Source: Sphingopyxis sp. H073 (GTDB lineage: Bacteria; Pseudomonadota; Alphaproteobacteria; Sphingomonadales; Sphingomonadaceae). Taken from it: a DNA stretch of 64,000 bases. A program made the position numbers and the translations under genes. Under the pieces are notes generated by a model. It was not told where the DNA came from. It made no database searches and worked only from the letters and a program-made list of their open reading frames with translations. This document shows positions 15,587 through 23,959 of this stretch, piece by piece (the first letter of the stretch is position 1; every line of letters begins with the position of its first letter). The stretch spans positions 163,786 through 227,785 of the forward strand of contig NZ_LNSG01000008.1 of assembly GCF_001468395.1 (NCBI RefSeq), written 5' to 3'.

Positions 15587-16195
15587 TAATAATTTTTTAT
15601 AAAGCTGACATTTCTCGCATATTGCCTTCCCCGAGCAGGCGCAGTCGGTCGCCAGCGGCCAACCCGCTGGTCGTCTCGGGGCCTCCGCAGACTTGTCGGT
15701 GCTCAGGCGGACTGCAGGTCCGGAAGCGACATTTCGGGTGCCTATTCGACGCTGGCGAAAGTCCGCGAACCCGATGGCAAACTGATCACGCCGGCTTCGC
15801 CGCCGTCGCGGGTATGCGGCATCCTCTGGCGGGGAGGTGTCGACACCGACCGGTTTCGCTTTGCCCTCAGCTTCTGCCGTCGATTCGGAACGGGGTACCT
15901 CCAATTCCGCCGCTGCGAGATGCGACAGCACCGCCGCGTAGCTGCCGAGACCGCGCACCGTTTCCGCCGAGATCAGGATTTCGTCATCGTCCGAGGCGCT
16001 GAAACGCCGAACGGTCGTGCCGTCAAAAACCACCCGCTCCGGGCCGAACGCCCCGGGAGCGCCGCCAGCCCAGCGCGCGAATACAAGGGCATGATCGACA
16101 CAGAAAGTCTCGATCGCCTCGAACCGGCCCAAGGCAACATCATGGACGGCCAGGGTAAGCGTCCGGATCCCCTGGACAGGCAAAATCTGGGACAA
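15566..16195 (-). CDS. Hypothetical, possibly truncated gene
   Basis: An open frame of 209 codons on the minus strand. The first 110 residues look protein-like (LAVHDVALGRFEAIETFCVDH, GPERVVFDGTTVRRFSASDDDEILI), but the remainder is Arg-rich and then runs through the promoter region of the neighbouring operon, which a real gene seldom does. The only start is TTG at 16195 without a ribosome site, and codon-like sequence continues about 60 bp further upstream to a stop. This suggests a gene that lost its beginning and perhaps suffered a frameshift near 15800. No family was recognised. Confidence 0.35.
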   Translation of the reverse strand: MSQILPVQGIRTLTLAVHDVALGRFEAIETFCVDHALVFARWAGGAPGAFGPERVVFDGTTVRRFSASDDDEILISAETVRGLGSYAAVLSHLAAAELEVPRSESTAEAEGKAKPVGVDTSPPEDAAYPRRRRSRRDQFAIGFADFRQRRIGTRNVASGPAVRLSTDKSAEAPRRPAGWPLATDCACSGKAICEKCQLYKKLLLTMSDC

Positions 16196-16333
16196 AGCCG
16201 TCGTTAGCAGGTCAGACGGCGTCCGTCGGCTTTCGGTAAACGCGGACGTTCGATGAGCTTCCCTTCAGAGACGTGGGAGCCAAAGAGCAAGAAACGCCGC
16301 TGCGTTCAATTCGTAGCCAGCAGCGCGCGGGCT

Positions 16334-17767
16334 TCAATGGGCTTGTTTCTGCACTACCGCGCCCTGCGAATCCGGATCACCTGTACGAATGACCAAATAA
16401 CGACGCTCGGCCGGGGCAGCATCCGCGACAATCTGGCGGATCGGCCCGACGGCGTTGACGATGGCGGCGCCGGCCGGATTGGTCATGAATTTGGCAAGAG
16501 GTTGAATCGCACCCGTCCCGTCTGCTTTGGTCGCCAGTCCAAGCGTGAACGGTTGCTTTGACGGCAGGCCCGCGACGGCGGCCTGCAGGATCTGGACCTG
16601 CCCCTGATCGAACAAAGTGACCTGGCTCTGGCCCTGGCCTGACAGGGTCAACTGGACCTTGCCGCTGGCCATATCGAGCGGGACCAGATTGGCCATGCCG
16701 TCGCCCGAAGGCACCGCGCCCGGCACATAGGCGACGCCCTGCGGCCCCTGACCGATAGGGATGGTCGTGAGCAGGCGGTTGGTCGCAGTATCGATGACCG
16801 CAACGCCGTCGCCATTCTCCAGCCCAACATAGATGCGGGTGCCGTCGCCCGAAGGCCATAACCCGTGCGGCAGCGCGCCGACCGGGACGGCGGCGACCTG
16901 CTCGAAAGTATCGGTCCGGAACACCTTGACGATATTCTGCGTGCCGACCGTCACATAGGCGAACTGTCCGCGCGACGTGCGGGCGATGTTGACGTGATTG
17001 GTGATGGCGCCGGTGTCGATCGTCTTAAGGACAGCGAACGGCGGCTTGGCATCGAACACCATCACCTTGCCGACATCTTTGAGCGTCAGCCAGACCTGCC
17101 TGCCATCGGGGGTCGCGGCGATGTCGGGGCAGAAGGGGCTAGCTTGGGCGACACGTCCGACAATCTTCTTGGCTTTGGTGTCGATTACGACCGTCTCGGG
17201 CGAGAAGCTCGAGCAAACGTACCCGTATTTGCCGTCGGGCGAGAAGATCGTCATGCCCGGGCCGTTCGGGACGGTGATGCGCGTGGCAGGTTCGAACGTC
17301 TTGCCATCGAGCACCTGGATATAGTCCTCGCCGCGAACGCTGACCCAGACCTCGCGCCCGTCGGGACGGAAGAACGCCTCGTGCGGCGAGCGGCCGACAT
17401 AGGCGGTGTGCTTGACCGCGTTGGTGGCCGTATCGATGAAGGTCACCGAGTTCGACCCGATCGAGATCACCGCCAGCGTCCTGCCATCGGGTGAGAAGCC
17501 CATGCCGTGGACCAGAAGCTGACCCTTGTAGAGTGGGCTCAGATTGGCGGGCGTCAGATCGCCGAGCTTGATGACGCCGAGCAGCCGGTTGGTTGACGGG
17601 TCGATGACCGATACCGTGTTGGAAAACTGGTCCGAAGTATAGAAGCGGTCCTGCGAACTGATCGGCCGGTCGGGCGTCGCATTGGGCACCTGCTGCGCGG
17701 ATGCGGTGTTTGCAAGCAGGCCGAGGGCGGACATGGCGAACGCCGTCTTGAGGTGATTCATAATCAT
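16334..17767 (-). CDS. Secreted YVTN/beta-propeller repeat protein
   Basis: 477 residues. A signal peptide (MSALGLLANTASA, cleavage near residue 24) leads to a periplasmic seven-bladed propeller. The 40-residue repeats carry the YVTN pattern: VSVIDPSTNRLLGVIKLG, VTFIDTATNAVKHTAYVGRSPHEA, TVVIDTKAKKIVGRVA, VAVIDTATNRLLTTIPIGQGPQG. Such proteins bind cofactors or partners rather than catalyse (some resemble the nitrite reductase d1 propeller). The last 110 residues are a separate Gln/Gly-rich domain. The gene overlaps the DUF305 gene by ATGA and is the last of a three-gene operon. Confidence 0.88.
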   Translation of the reverse strand: MIMNHLKTAFAMSALGLLANTASAQQVPNATPDRPISSQDRFYTSDQFSNTVSVIDPSTNRLLGVIKLGDLTPANLSPLYKGQLLVHGMGFSPDGRTLAVISIGSNSVTFIDTATNAVKHTAYVGRSPHEAFFRPDGREVWVSVRGEDYIQVLDGKTFEPATRITVPNGPGMTIFSPDGKYGYVCSSFSPETVVIDTKAKKIVGRVAQASPFCPDIAATPDGRQVWLTLKDVGKVMVFDAKPPFAVLKTIDTGAITNHVNIARTSRGQFAYVTVGTQNIVKVFRTDTFEQVAAVPVGALPHGLWPSGDGTRIYVGLENGDGVAVIDTATNRLLTTIPIGQGPQGVAYVPGAVPSGDGMANLVPLDMASGKVQLTLSGQGQSQVTLFDQGQVQILQAAVAGLPSKQPFTLGLATKADGTGAIQPLAKFMTNPAGAAIVNAVGPIRQIVADAAPAERRYLVIRTGDPDSQGAVVQKQAH

Positions 17768-18144
17768 TTTCCGTCTCCCTGATGCTGGTGAGGCACACTC
17801 GGCGGTGCGCCCTTCTCGGCAAGGATCGCCTGCATGACCTCGATCTCCTGACGCTGTTCAACGATGATGCCCTGCGCGAGACGGCGCAGGCGTTCGTCCT
17901 TGCCGTAGCGCAGCTGCGCCTGTGCCATCTCGATCGCGCCCTGGTGATGCGGGATCATCATCGCCGCGAAGTCGCGGTCCGGATCGCCGGACGGCGCGAC
18001 CATCATCTCATGGTGCATCTGCTCCATCGCGGCGGCCATGTCGGTGGCGAAGTCCTGCGGCGCCGCTGCGAGCGCGCCTGCAGATGCCGCGAGGCCGAGG
18101 CCGGCAAGACCCAGTATCAGTTTCAAGCGCATGCCCCTTCTCAT
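17764..18144 (-). CDS. DUF305 periplasmic protein
   Basis: 126 residues with a signal peptide (LKLILGLAGLGLAASAGALA). The mature part is the DUF305 four-helix domain: MEQMHHEMM, then the hallmark MMIPHHQGAIEMAQAQLRYG, RRLAQGIIVEQRQEIEVMQ and a His-rich end. Members such as CopM of cyanobacteria bind copper through Met and His residues in the periplasm, and the Met/His pattern here fits metal binding. Both ends overlap neighbours by ATGA (18144 and 17767), so the operon order is membrane protein, DUF305, propeller. A role in metal handling is likely but not proven. Confidence 0.88.
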   Translation of the reverse strand: MRRGMRLKLILGLAGLGLAASAGALAAAPQDFATDMAAAMEQMHHEMMVAPSGDPDRDFAAMMIPHHQGAIEMAQAQLRYGKDERLRRLAQGIIVEQRQEIEVMQAILAEKGAPPSVPHQHQGDGK

Positions 18145-18620
18145 GATAGTCTCGCGATAACGCCTATGATGGCAGCCAGTGTCATCATCGCCGCCGGCAG
18201 CAGGAATATTTGCATCGTCGCCTCGCGGCCGCTGATCGTCAAGGCGAGGATTTCGACCGTACCGTTCAAGAATTCGCCGAAGCTACGCTGCCGCTCGCCC
18301 GGCACCGGACTGTCGGCAAGCAGGATGCCGCCCACGATCAGCGAGAAGTAGATGACCATGAACAGGGTCACCATCACCAGTACGCTGGCGGCATAGGCAT
18401 CGCGTGCAAAGAAGGTCCAGAAGGACGCCACCATCATCGCGTAGAAGCCGACCAACGCGACCAGCACATGCGGATGCACGCCGCGATTGGCGACGCCGGG
18501 CGCCGGACGCTCCAGCTCCGCATAGGGATCGTCGGGCCGGACCAGCCGTAATGCTGGCTTGGCCGCCGGCTCGACCTGTGCCTCGGCCTGAAACTCGGTC
18601 TGCTTGATGCGCGTTGCCAT
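18141..18620 (-). CDS. Membrane protein with three predicted spans
   Basis: 159 residues from ATG 18620, chosen because GGAG lies eight bases upstream; an earlier in-frame start at 18677 lacks a good site. A cytoplasmic N-terminal tail of about 50 residues is followed by hydrophobic spans VLVALVGFYAMMVASFWTFF, ASVLVMVTLFMVIYFSLIVG and a C-terminal one (IFLLPAAMMTLAAIIGVI). I recognise no family. It heads the operon with DUF305 and the propeller protein and may anchor them or report on the same stress. Confidence 0.8.
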   Translation of the reverse strand: MATRIKQTEFQAEAQVEPAAKPALRLVRPDDPYAELERPAPGVANRGVHPHVLVALVGFYAMMVASFWTFFARDAYAASVLVMVTLFMVIYFSLIVGGILLADSPVPGERQRSFGEFLNGTVEILALTISGREATMQIFLLPAAMMTLAAIIGVIARLS

Positions 18621-18743
18621 GTCGGATCTCCGGATCGACAGCGCTGCGAAATGAAGCGTCGCTGTTCCTGTGATCAAGATGACGGCTCACCAGTCATCGA
18701 TCCAACCGATGATACTTGTCGTTCCGATCACGAATGGAGATGA

Positions 18744-19343
18744 ATGGCCTGGCTCGACGAACCCGACCTGATCAAGCGACGGCGGCAGTCCTTGGCGGAT
18801 ACACATGTCGCACAGCTCGAATGCTGGCGCGAAGGGCTGTTGGCCGACGGCAGACCTGTGCCGCATTTCGACCCGGCGGACGGCGGGATCGACGCCCGGC
18901 TGCTGTTGCTTCTCGAAACCCCGGGTCCCGGGCCTGAGCGCACGCGCTTCGTGTCGCGCGACAATCCGTCCGGGACCGCCCGCAATCTGCGGCGCTATCT
19001 CGACGAGGCCGGCATCGACCGGTCCGATTGTGTGCTCTGGAACACCGTGCCTTGGATCATGCATCCACCCGGCGCCCGCAATCGCACCGTGCGCAAAGCC
19101 GAGATCGATGCCGGGCTGGCCACGCTTCCCGGGCTTCTCGCGCTGCTGCCCAAGCTGAAAGTCTGCTTGCTGGCCGGCCGGGTGGCGACCAAGGCCGGAC
19201 AACTCGTGTCGGCGCATGATGCTTCGATCAAGATCATCCCGATGCCGCACCCCAGCCCGGCCAACGTCTGTACAAGTCCGCAGGTTGGGGATCGCCTTCG
19301 CGCGGCATTCAGCGAAACAGCGGCCCTGCTCGACCAATCGTAA
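18744..19343 (+). CDS. Uracil-DNA glycosylase superfamily protein
   Basis: 199 residues. The active-site region LLLLLETPGPGPERTRFVSRD corresponds to the GE-PG motif of family 4/5 uracil-DNA glycosylases. WNTVPWIMHP is the substrate pocket segment, and MPHPSPANV near residue 170 is the C-terminal motif with the conserved His-Pro-Ser. The N-terminal Cys residues that hold the iron-sulfur cluster of family 4 are absent, so it is a divergent, cluster-free member. The likely role is removal of uracil or other damaged bases. Its stop codon lies inside the palindromic array at 19334-19386. Confidence 0.8.
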   Translation: MAWLDEPDLIKRRRQSLADTHVAQLECWREGLLADGRPVPHFDPADGGIDARLLLLLETPGPGPERTRFVSRDNPSGTARNLRRYLDEAGIDRSDCVLWNTVPWIMHPPGARNRTVRKAEIDAGLATLPGLLALLPKLKVCLLAGRVATKAGQLVSAHDASIKIIPMPHPSPANVCTSPQVGDRLRAAFSETAALLDQS

Positions 19344-19386
19344 ATGACGATTGGAACGATCCAATCAACAAGTTGGAACGATTGAT
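19334..19386. promoter_or_regulatory. Alternating inverted and direct repeats before the LysR operon
   Basis: CCAATCGT (19334-19341) and ACGATTGG (19347-19354) are perfect inverted arms. GATTGG/CCAATC (19349-19366) is a second overlapping palindrome. The 10-mer TTGGAACGAT occurs exactly at 19351-19360 and 19373-19382, 22 bp apart, about two helical turns. This is a plausible LysR-type regulatory site for the gene starting at 19421. Confidence 0.6.
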
Positions 19387-19420
19387 CGCGCCGGTCTATT
19401 GATCCCTGCAGGAGATCGAT

Positions 19421-20290
19421 ATGACCCTCGAACAACTTCGTATTTTCGTTGGCGTCGCCGAGCGCGAGCATATGACCCGCGCCGCCGAGGCACTCAACGT
19501 CACCCAGTCGGCGGCGAGTGCCGCCATCGCCGCGCTCGAAGCGCGCCACGACGTGCCGCTCTTTCACCGGGTCGGGCGCGGCATTGAGCTCACCGAGGCC
19601 GGCCGCATGTTTCTGGACGAGGCGCGCGCCGTCCTTGGCCGGGCCGCGAGCGCCGAACTGGCGCTGTCGGAGTTCGGTGGTCTCAAGCGCGGTACGCTGC
19701 GGATCGTCGCGAGTCAGACCATCGCCAGCTACTGGCTGCCTGCGCGCCTCGCTGAATTTCATCGCCGCCATCCGCTGATCGGCATCGAACTGGTGATCGA
19801 AAACACCGACGGTGCTGCTGCGCAGGTGCTCGACGGCACGGCCGAACTGGGCTTTGTCGAAGGTTCGGTCGACCAGCCGGCACTTGCGCACTGGAAGGTC
19901 GCCGAGGACCGGATGCTACTGGTCGGCGCAGAGCGAACCAGGAATGTTGATGAAAACTGGATCCGCGAGGCCAACTGGATCGTGCGCGAACAGGGATCGG
20001 GCACGCGCTCGACCTTCGAGGAAGTGCTGCGCCATCGCGGCATCGATCCCGCTGACCTGCGCATCGGCATGACCCTGCCGTCCAACGAAGCGGTTCGTTC
20101 GGCGGTCGAGGCCGGCGCCGGGGTGGCGGTGCTGTCCGAGCTGGTCGTCCGCCGTGCGCTCTTGGCCGGGCATCTCCAAGATCTTGGCCTCGGACTGCCG
20201 GCGCGTCCGTTCGAAGCGCTGCGGCACAAGGAGCGCTTTCGCACCAGGGCAGCCGATGCGCTGACCGATCTCGTGAAGGAGCTTGGATGA
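19421..20290 (+). CDS. LysR-family transcriptional regulator
   Basis: 289 residues. The N-terminal winged helix-turn-helix has the standard pattern LEQLRIFVGVAEREHMTRAAEALNVTQSAASAAI, then LFHRVGRGIELTEAG. The C-terminal periplasmic-binding-like domain (from about residue 90) senses a small ligand. A strong AGGAG precedes the ATG. The TDT transporter gene starts within its last codons, so regulator and transporter are cotranscribed, followed by a sulfite oxidase pair. It resembles the CysB/CbbR-like branch in length. The ligand is probably a sulfur compound, inferred from the neighbours. Confidence 0.92.
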   Translation: MTLEQLRIFVGVAEREHMTRAAEALNVTQSAASAAIAALEARHDVPLFHRVGRGIELTEAGRMFLDEARAVLGRAASAELALSEFGGLKRGTLRIVASQTIASYWLPARLAEFHRRHPLIGIELVIENTDGAAAQVLDGTAELGFVEGSVDQPALAHWKVAEDRMLLVGAERTRNVDENWIREANWIVREQGSGTRSTFEEVLRHRGIDPADLRIGMTLPSNEAVRSAVEAGAGVAVLSELVVRRALLAGHLQDLGLGLPARPFEALRHKERFRTRAADALTDLVKELG

Positions 20291-21441
20291 TGACCGGCGA
20301 TCTCAAGCCCGTGCTCGACGGCCTGCGACCGCTCTCGCGGCTCGATCATCCCCGCGAGATGATCCGCCAGTTCACGCCCAACTGGTTCGCCGCGACCATG
20401 GGCACCGGCATCCTCGCACTGGCGCTTCCGCAGGTGCCGGGCATCGGCCCGACGCTGAAGCCGGTCGGCGAGGTGCTTTGGTTCTTCAATATCGCGCTCT
20501 TCGCGCTCTTCACCGGTATCTATTCTGCGCGCTGGATCCTGTTCGGCCATGAGGCGCGGCGGATCTTCGGCCATAACACGGTGTCGATGTTCATCGGCAC
20601 CATCCCGATGGGCCTCGCCACGATCATCAACGGCTGCCTCGCCTTTGGGATCGCCCGGTTCGGCGACGGCATCGTCGGTGTAGCGCATGTCTTGTGGTGG
20701 ATCGACGTTGCGATGGCGGTGACCTGCGGTGTCGTCATTCCCTATTTCATGTTCACTCGCCACGAGCACAGCCTAGATGGCATGACTGCAGTCTGGCTAC
20801 TTCCAGTCGTCGCGGCCGAGGTCGCGGCGGCGAGCGGCGGCCTGCTCGCGCCGCATCTCGCCGATCCGCATGCTCAGTTCGTGACGCTGCTCACTTCCTA
20901 TGTGCTCTGGGCCTATTCGGTGCCGGTCGCCTTCAGTATCCTCGCGCTGCTCATCCTGCGCATGGCACTGCACAAGCTGCCGCACGAGGGCATGGCCGCG
21001 TCGAGCTGGCTCGCGCTCGGCCCGATCGGCACCGGTGCGCTGGGCATGCTGGTGCTGGGCGGCGACGCGCCCGCCATCCTTTCCGCACACGGCCTCGCGT
21101 CGATCGCCGGCGTGGCACAGGGCCTCGGCAGCATCGCCGGGCTGCTGCTCTGGGGCTTTGGGCTGTGGTGGCTGGCGCTCGCGATGCTGATCACCTGGCG
21201 CTACTGGCGCGCTGGCATCCCGTTCAACCTCGGCTGGTGGGGCTATACCTTCCCGCTCGGCGTCAACACGGTCGCAACCTTCCGCCTCGGTACGACCTTC
21301 GACCTCGCCTTCTTCGGGATCGTCGGGACGGTGCTCACCCTTGCCCTCGCCATGATGTGGGTGGTAGTCGCCGCCAAGACGCTGACCGGCGCATGGAAGG
21401 GGCATCTCTTCGTATCGCCCTGCATCGCCACACCCAACTGA
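20287..21441 (+). CDS. TDT-family exporter (TehA/SSU1-like), probable sulfite efflux
   Basis: 384 residues with ten predicted membrane spans. The family N-terminus FTPNWFAATMGTGILALAL is the hallmark of the SLAC1/TehA/SSU1 group, and the middle carries RHEHSLDGMTAVWLLPVVAAEVAAASGG. Members export sulfite (fungal SSU1), chloride or C4-dicarboxylates. The gene overlaps the LysR gene by 4 bp and is followed by a molybdenum sulfite oxidase homologue and a cytochrome c, so sulfite is the most likely substrate. The last 20 residues are short and variable. Confidence 0.88.
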   Translation: MMTGDLKPVLDGLRPLSRLDHPREMIRQFTPNWFAATMGTGILALALPQVPGIGPTLKPVGEVLWFFNIALFALFTGIYSARWILFGHEARRIFGHNTVSMFIGTIPMGLATIINGCLAFGIARFGDGIVGVAHVLWWIDVAMAVTCGVVIPYFMFTRHEHSLDGMTAVWLLPVVAAEVAAASGGLLAPHLADPHAQFVTLLTSYVLWAYSVPVAFSILALLILRMALHKLPHEGMAASSWLALGPIGTGALGMLVLGGDAPAILSAHGLASIAGVAQGLGSIAGLLLWGFGLWWLALAMLITWRYWRAGIPFNLGWWGYTFPLGVNTVATFRLGTTFDLAFFGIVGTVLTLALAMMWVVVAAKTLTGAWKGHLFVSPCIATPN

Positions 21442-21528
21442 TCGCCTGAGGCGATCAAAATCGAAAATCCGATCGCTTGGCTCGACGAGCCGGGTCGGCC
21501 ACGTTCGCCCGAAGAAGGGAATGCTATC

Positions 21529-22767
21529 ATGGACAAGCTCGACACCTGGCTCGCCGCGCAAAGCAGTCGTCGCCGTTTCCTCGGCCAGGCCGCACTGGGC
21601 GGTGCCGCGCTCGCCGCAGGCCCAGCGCTCGCACAGAGCCTTGTCGATCTCCATCTGCCAGGTGGCAATGCCGGACGGCCGATGACCAGCGCCTTTCCCG
21701 GCAAAGGCAGCATGATCCTCCAGCGCATGCACCCGCCGCTGCTCGAGACCCCGATGGAGGTGTTTGACCGCGACGTGTTCACTCCCAACGACCAGTTTTT
21801 CGTGCGCTGGCACTGGGCCGATATCCCGACGTCGATCGATGTCGATACCTTTCGGCTCACCGTTCGAGGCCACGTCAACCGGCCGCTATCGATCAGCCTT
21901 GCGCAGCTGCTCCGCCTGCCGCGCGTCGAGATGGCCGCGGTCAATCAGTGCTCGGGCAACAGCCGCGGCCTGTTCCAGCCGCGTGTGCCCGGCGCACAAT
22001 GGGGCAATGGTGCGATGGGCAATGCCAAATGGCTCGGCGTGCGGCTGCGCGACATCCTCGATTTTGCCGGCGTGAAGCCGGGCGCGGTGCAGGTGCGTTT
22101 CGGCGCGCTCGACCAGCCCGTCGTCGCCGGCGCGCCGGATTTCGAGAAGGCGCTCGACATCGATCACGCCCACGACGGCGAGGTGATGATCGCCTTCGGC
22201 ATGAACGGTGAGCAGTTGCCCTTGCTCAACGGCTTTCCCTGCCGGCTGATCGTGCCGGGCTGGTATTCGACCTACTGGGTCAAGATGCTCAACGACATCG
22301 AGGTGCTGCCCGGCCCCGACGACGAATATTGGATGGCCAAGGCTTACAAAATCCCGGCGACGCCTGGCGCCAATGTGAAGCCCGGTGCCAAGGACTTCCC
22401 GACCGTCCCGATCAACCGGATGATCCCGCGCTCCTGGGTAACGAGCCTCGGCGAAGGACAGGCCATTGCCTTTGACCAGACGATACCACTCGGTGGCATC
22501 GCGATGGGCGGCGATTGCGGGGTCGCCAAGGTGGATGTCTCCACCGACGGCGGGCGTACCTGGTATCACACCCGCCTCGGTCCCGATCACGGCAAATACA
22601 GCTTCCGCCGCTGGGACACGCAGGTGCCGCTGCCGGCGCGCGGAAATGTGCGGCTGATGTCGCGCTGCTGGAACACGGCCGGGGTCGCGCAGCCGATGGC
22701 GCCGATCTGGAACCCGGGCGGGTTCATGCGCGGCAATATCGAAACCACCAACATCACTGCGTCCTGA
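21529..22767 (+). CDS. Molybdopterin sulfite oxidase-like enzyme (SorA-like)
   Basis: 412 residues. A twin-arginine signal (SSRRRFLGQAALGGAALAAG, about residues 13-32) exports the folded enzyme to the periplasm. The molybdenum-binding fold is recognisable, with the cofactor Cys at about residue 141 in AVNQCSGNSRG. The later MNGEQLPLLNGFPCRLIVPGWYSTYWVKML is the typical substrate-binding stretch. The C-terminal dimerisation domain ends GGFMRGNIETTNI. It would oxidise sulfite to sulfate and pass electrons to the cytochrome encoded 11 bp downstream. Related enzymes act on other substrates, so sulfite is a good but untested assignment. Confidence 0.88.
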   Translation: MDKLDTWLAAQSSRRRFLGQAALGGAALAAGPALAQSLVDLHLPGGNAGRPMTSAFPGKGSMILQRMHPPLLETPMEVFDRDVFTPNDQFFVRWHWADIPTSIDVDTFRLTVRGHVNRPLSISLAQLLRLPRVEMAAVNQCSGNSRGLFQPRVPGAQWGNGAMGNAKWLGVRLRDILDFAGVKPGAVQVRFGALDQPVVAGAPDFEKALDIDHAHDGEVMIAFGMNGEQLPLLNGFPCRLIVPGWYSTYWVKMLNDIEVLPGPDDEYWMAKAYKIPATPGANVKPGAKDFPTVPINRMIPRSWVTSLGEGQAIAFDQTIPLGGIAMGGDCGVAKVDVSTDGGRTWYHTRLGPDHGKYSFRRWDTQVPLPARGNVRLMSRCWNTAGVAQPMAPIWNPGGFMRGNIETTNITAS

Positions 22768-22778
22768 GGAGAGCCGAG

Positions 22779-23252
22779 ATGAAAGTCCCTTCGATCGGCA
22801 CGCTCTCGTTCGGCGCAGTCGGCCTTGCTGCCCTCGTACTAATCGCGATCGGCCCGCCCGGCAGCCGTGTAGCCCCGCCACCTCCGGCTCCCAGCGGGCC
22901 GGCGCCATCGAGTGTCGCGTTTGGAGGCTTCACACTCACATCGGACGCGGTCGACCTGCCGCTCGACGACCAGCAATATCCTGACGGACCGCACGCCGAC
23001 GTGATCAATGCGAACTGCACCTCGTGCCATTCGGCCAGCATGGCGCTGACCCAGCCCGCGCTCACGGCCGACCAGTGGAAGGCGACGGTCACCAAGATGA
23101 AGGAGGTCTATAAGGCACCGGTCTCGGAAAAGGATATCCCGGCGATCGTCGACTATCTGACGGCGCTGAGCGCGAAGCAGGGCAGCGCGGCGCCGGCCGG
23201 CAAGGAATCCGGAAGTCAGGGCGCTCCCGACGCGTCGGGCGGGACTGGCTGA
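22779..23252 (+). CDS. Periplasmic c-type cytochrome (SorB-like)
   Basis: 157 residues. The N-terminal hydrophobic segment (FGAVGLAALVLIAIG) acts as an export signal or anchor and is followed by a Pro-rich linker. One heme c motif, CTSCH, lies at residues 80-84, and a Met in the KMKEVYKAPVSEKDIP region could serve as the axial ligand. The C-terminus is Gly/Ser-rich. GAGGAGAG precedes the ATG, 11 bp after the oxidase stop. It is the natural electron acceptor of the SorA-like enzyme. Confidence 0.9.
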   Translation: MKVPSIGTLSFGAVGLAALVLIAIGPPGSRVAPPPPAPSGPAPSSVAFGGFTLTSDAVDLPLDDQQYPDGPHADVINANCTSCHSASMALTQPALTADQWKATVTKMKEVYKAPVSEKDIPAIVDYLTALSAKQGSAAPAGKESGSQGAPDASGGTG

Positions 23253-23299
23253 GTGACTTATCGCCGCGCGCCGCGTTGCTTGAATGAAGGAGGCGCCCG

Positions 23300-23959
23300 A
23301 TGCGTATCGAGAAATTTGTGCATAGCTGCCTGCGGCTGACGCTCGACGGCAAGCGGCTGCTGTTCGACCCGGGCAAATTCTCGTTCGTCGATGGGCGCGT
23401 CGATCCTCGCGACCTCAGCGACGTGGATTTCATCCTATTTACGCACGGCCATCCCGATCATTTCGACTGCGAGGCGCTACGCACCATCGTCGGCGATGGC
23501 GAACCGCGGATATTCGGAGGCAACAAGGTCGCAGCCACGTTGCGCAGCCAGGGCTTCACCGTCAGCGAGGTCGGAGAGGAAGGGCTCGACCTTGGACCAT
23601 TCACGGTCCGTGCCCTGCCGGTGCGCCATGAGCCGATCCTCGCCGAAGAAATCCCGGCCGTTCTGGCATTCGTCGTCAATGATCGCCTTCTCAATCCCGG
23701 CGATAGCTTTGATGAACGGCTCCACCAATTTGCTGGAATTGAGGCGCTGGCGCTGCCGGTGATGGCGCCGTTCCTGACCGAGATCGGCGCCTACGAGTTC
23801 GCCAGCTCCATGCGTCCAAGCCATGTGCTCCCGGTCCACGATGGCTATGCCCGCGACTGGTTCCTGACGCAGCGCTACGATACCTATGAGCCCTATTTCG
23901 AGAAGGCTGGCATAACCTTCCACCGGCTCCAGCAGCCCGGTGACGGGTTCGACCTGTGA
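23300..23959 (+). CDS. MBL-fold metal-dependent hydrolase
   Basis: 219 residues of the UlaG-like branch of the metallo-beta-lactamase fold. The metal motif THGHPDHFD is at residues 48-56 (His49, His51, Asp53, His54), LPVRHEP supplies the next His, NPGDSF the bridging Asp, and HVLPVHDGY the last His. No signal peptide, so cytoplasmic. GAAGGAGG precedes the ATG. It overlaps the next gene by 4 bp. The substrate is unknown; its place after the sulfite genes may be fortuitous. Confidence 0.88.
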   Translation: MRIEKFVHSCLRLTLDGKRLLFDPGKFSFVDGRVDPRDLSDVDFILFTHGHPDHFDCEALRTIVGDGEPRIFGGNKVAATLRSQGFTVSEVGEEGLDLGPFTVRALPVRHEPILAEEIPAVLAFVVNDRLLNPGDSFDERLHQFAGIEALALPVMAPFLTEIGAYEFASSMRPSHVLPVHDGYARDWFLTQRYDTYEPYFEKAGITFHRLQQPGDGFDL

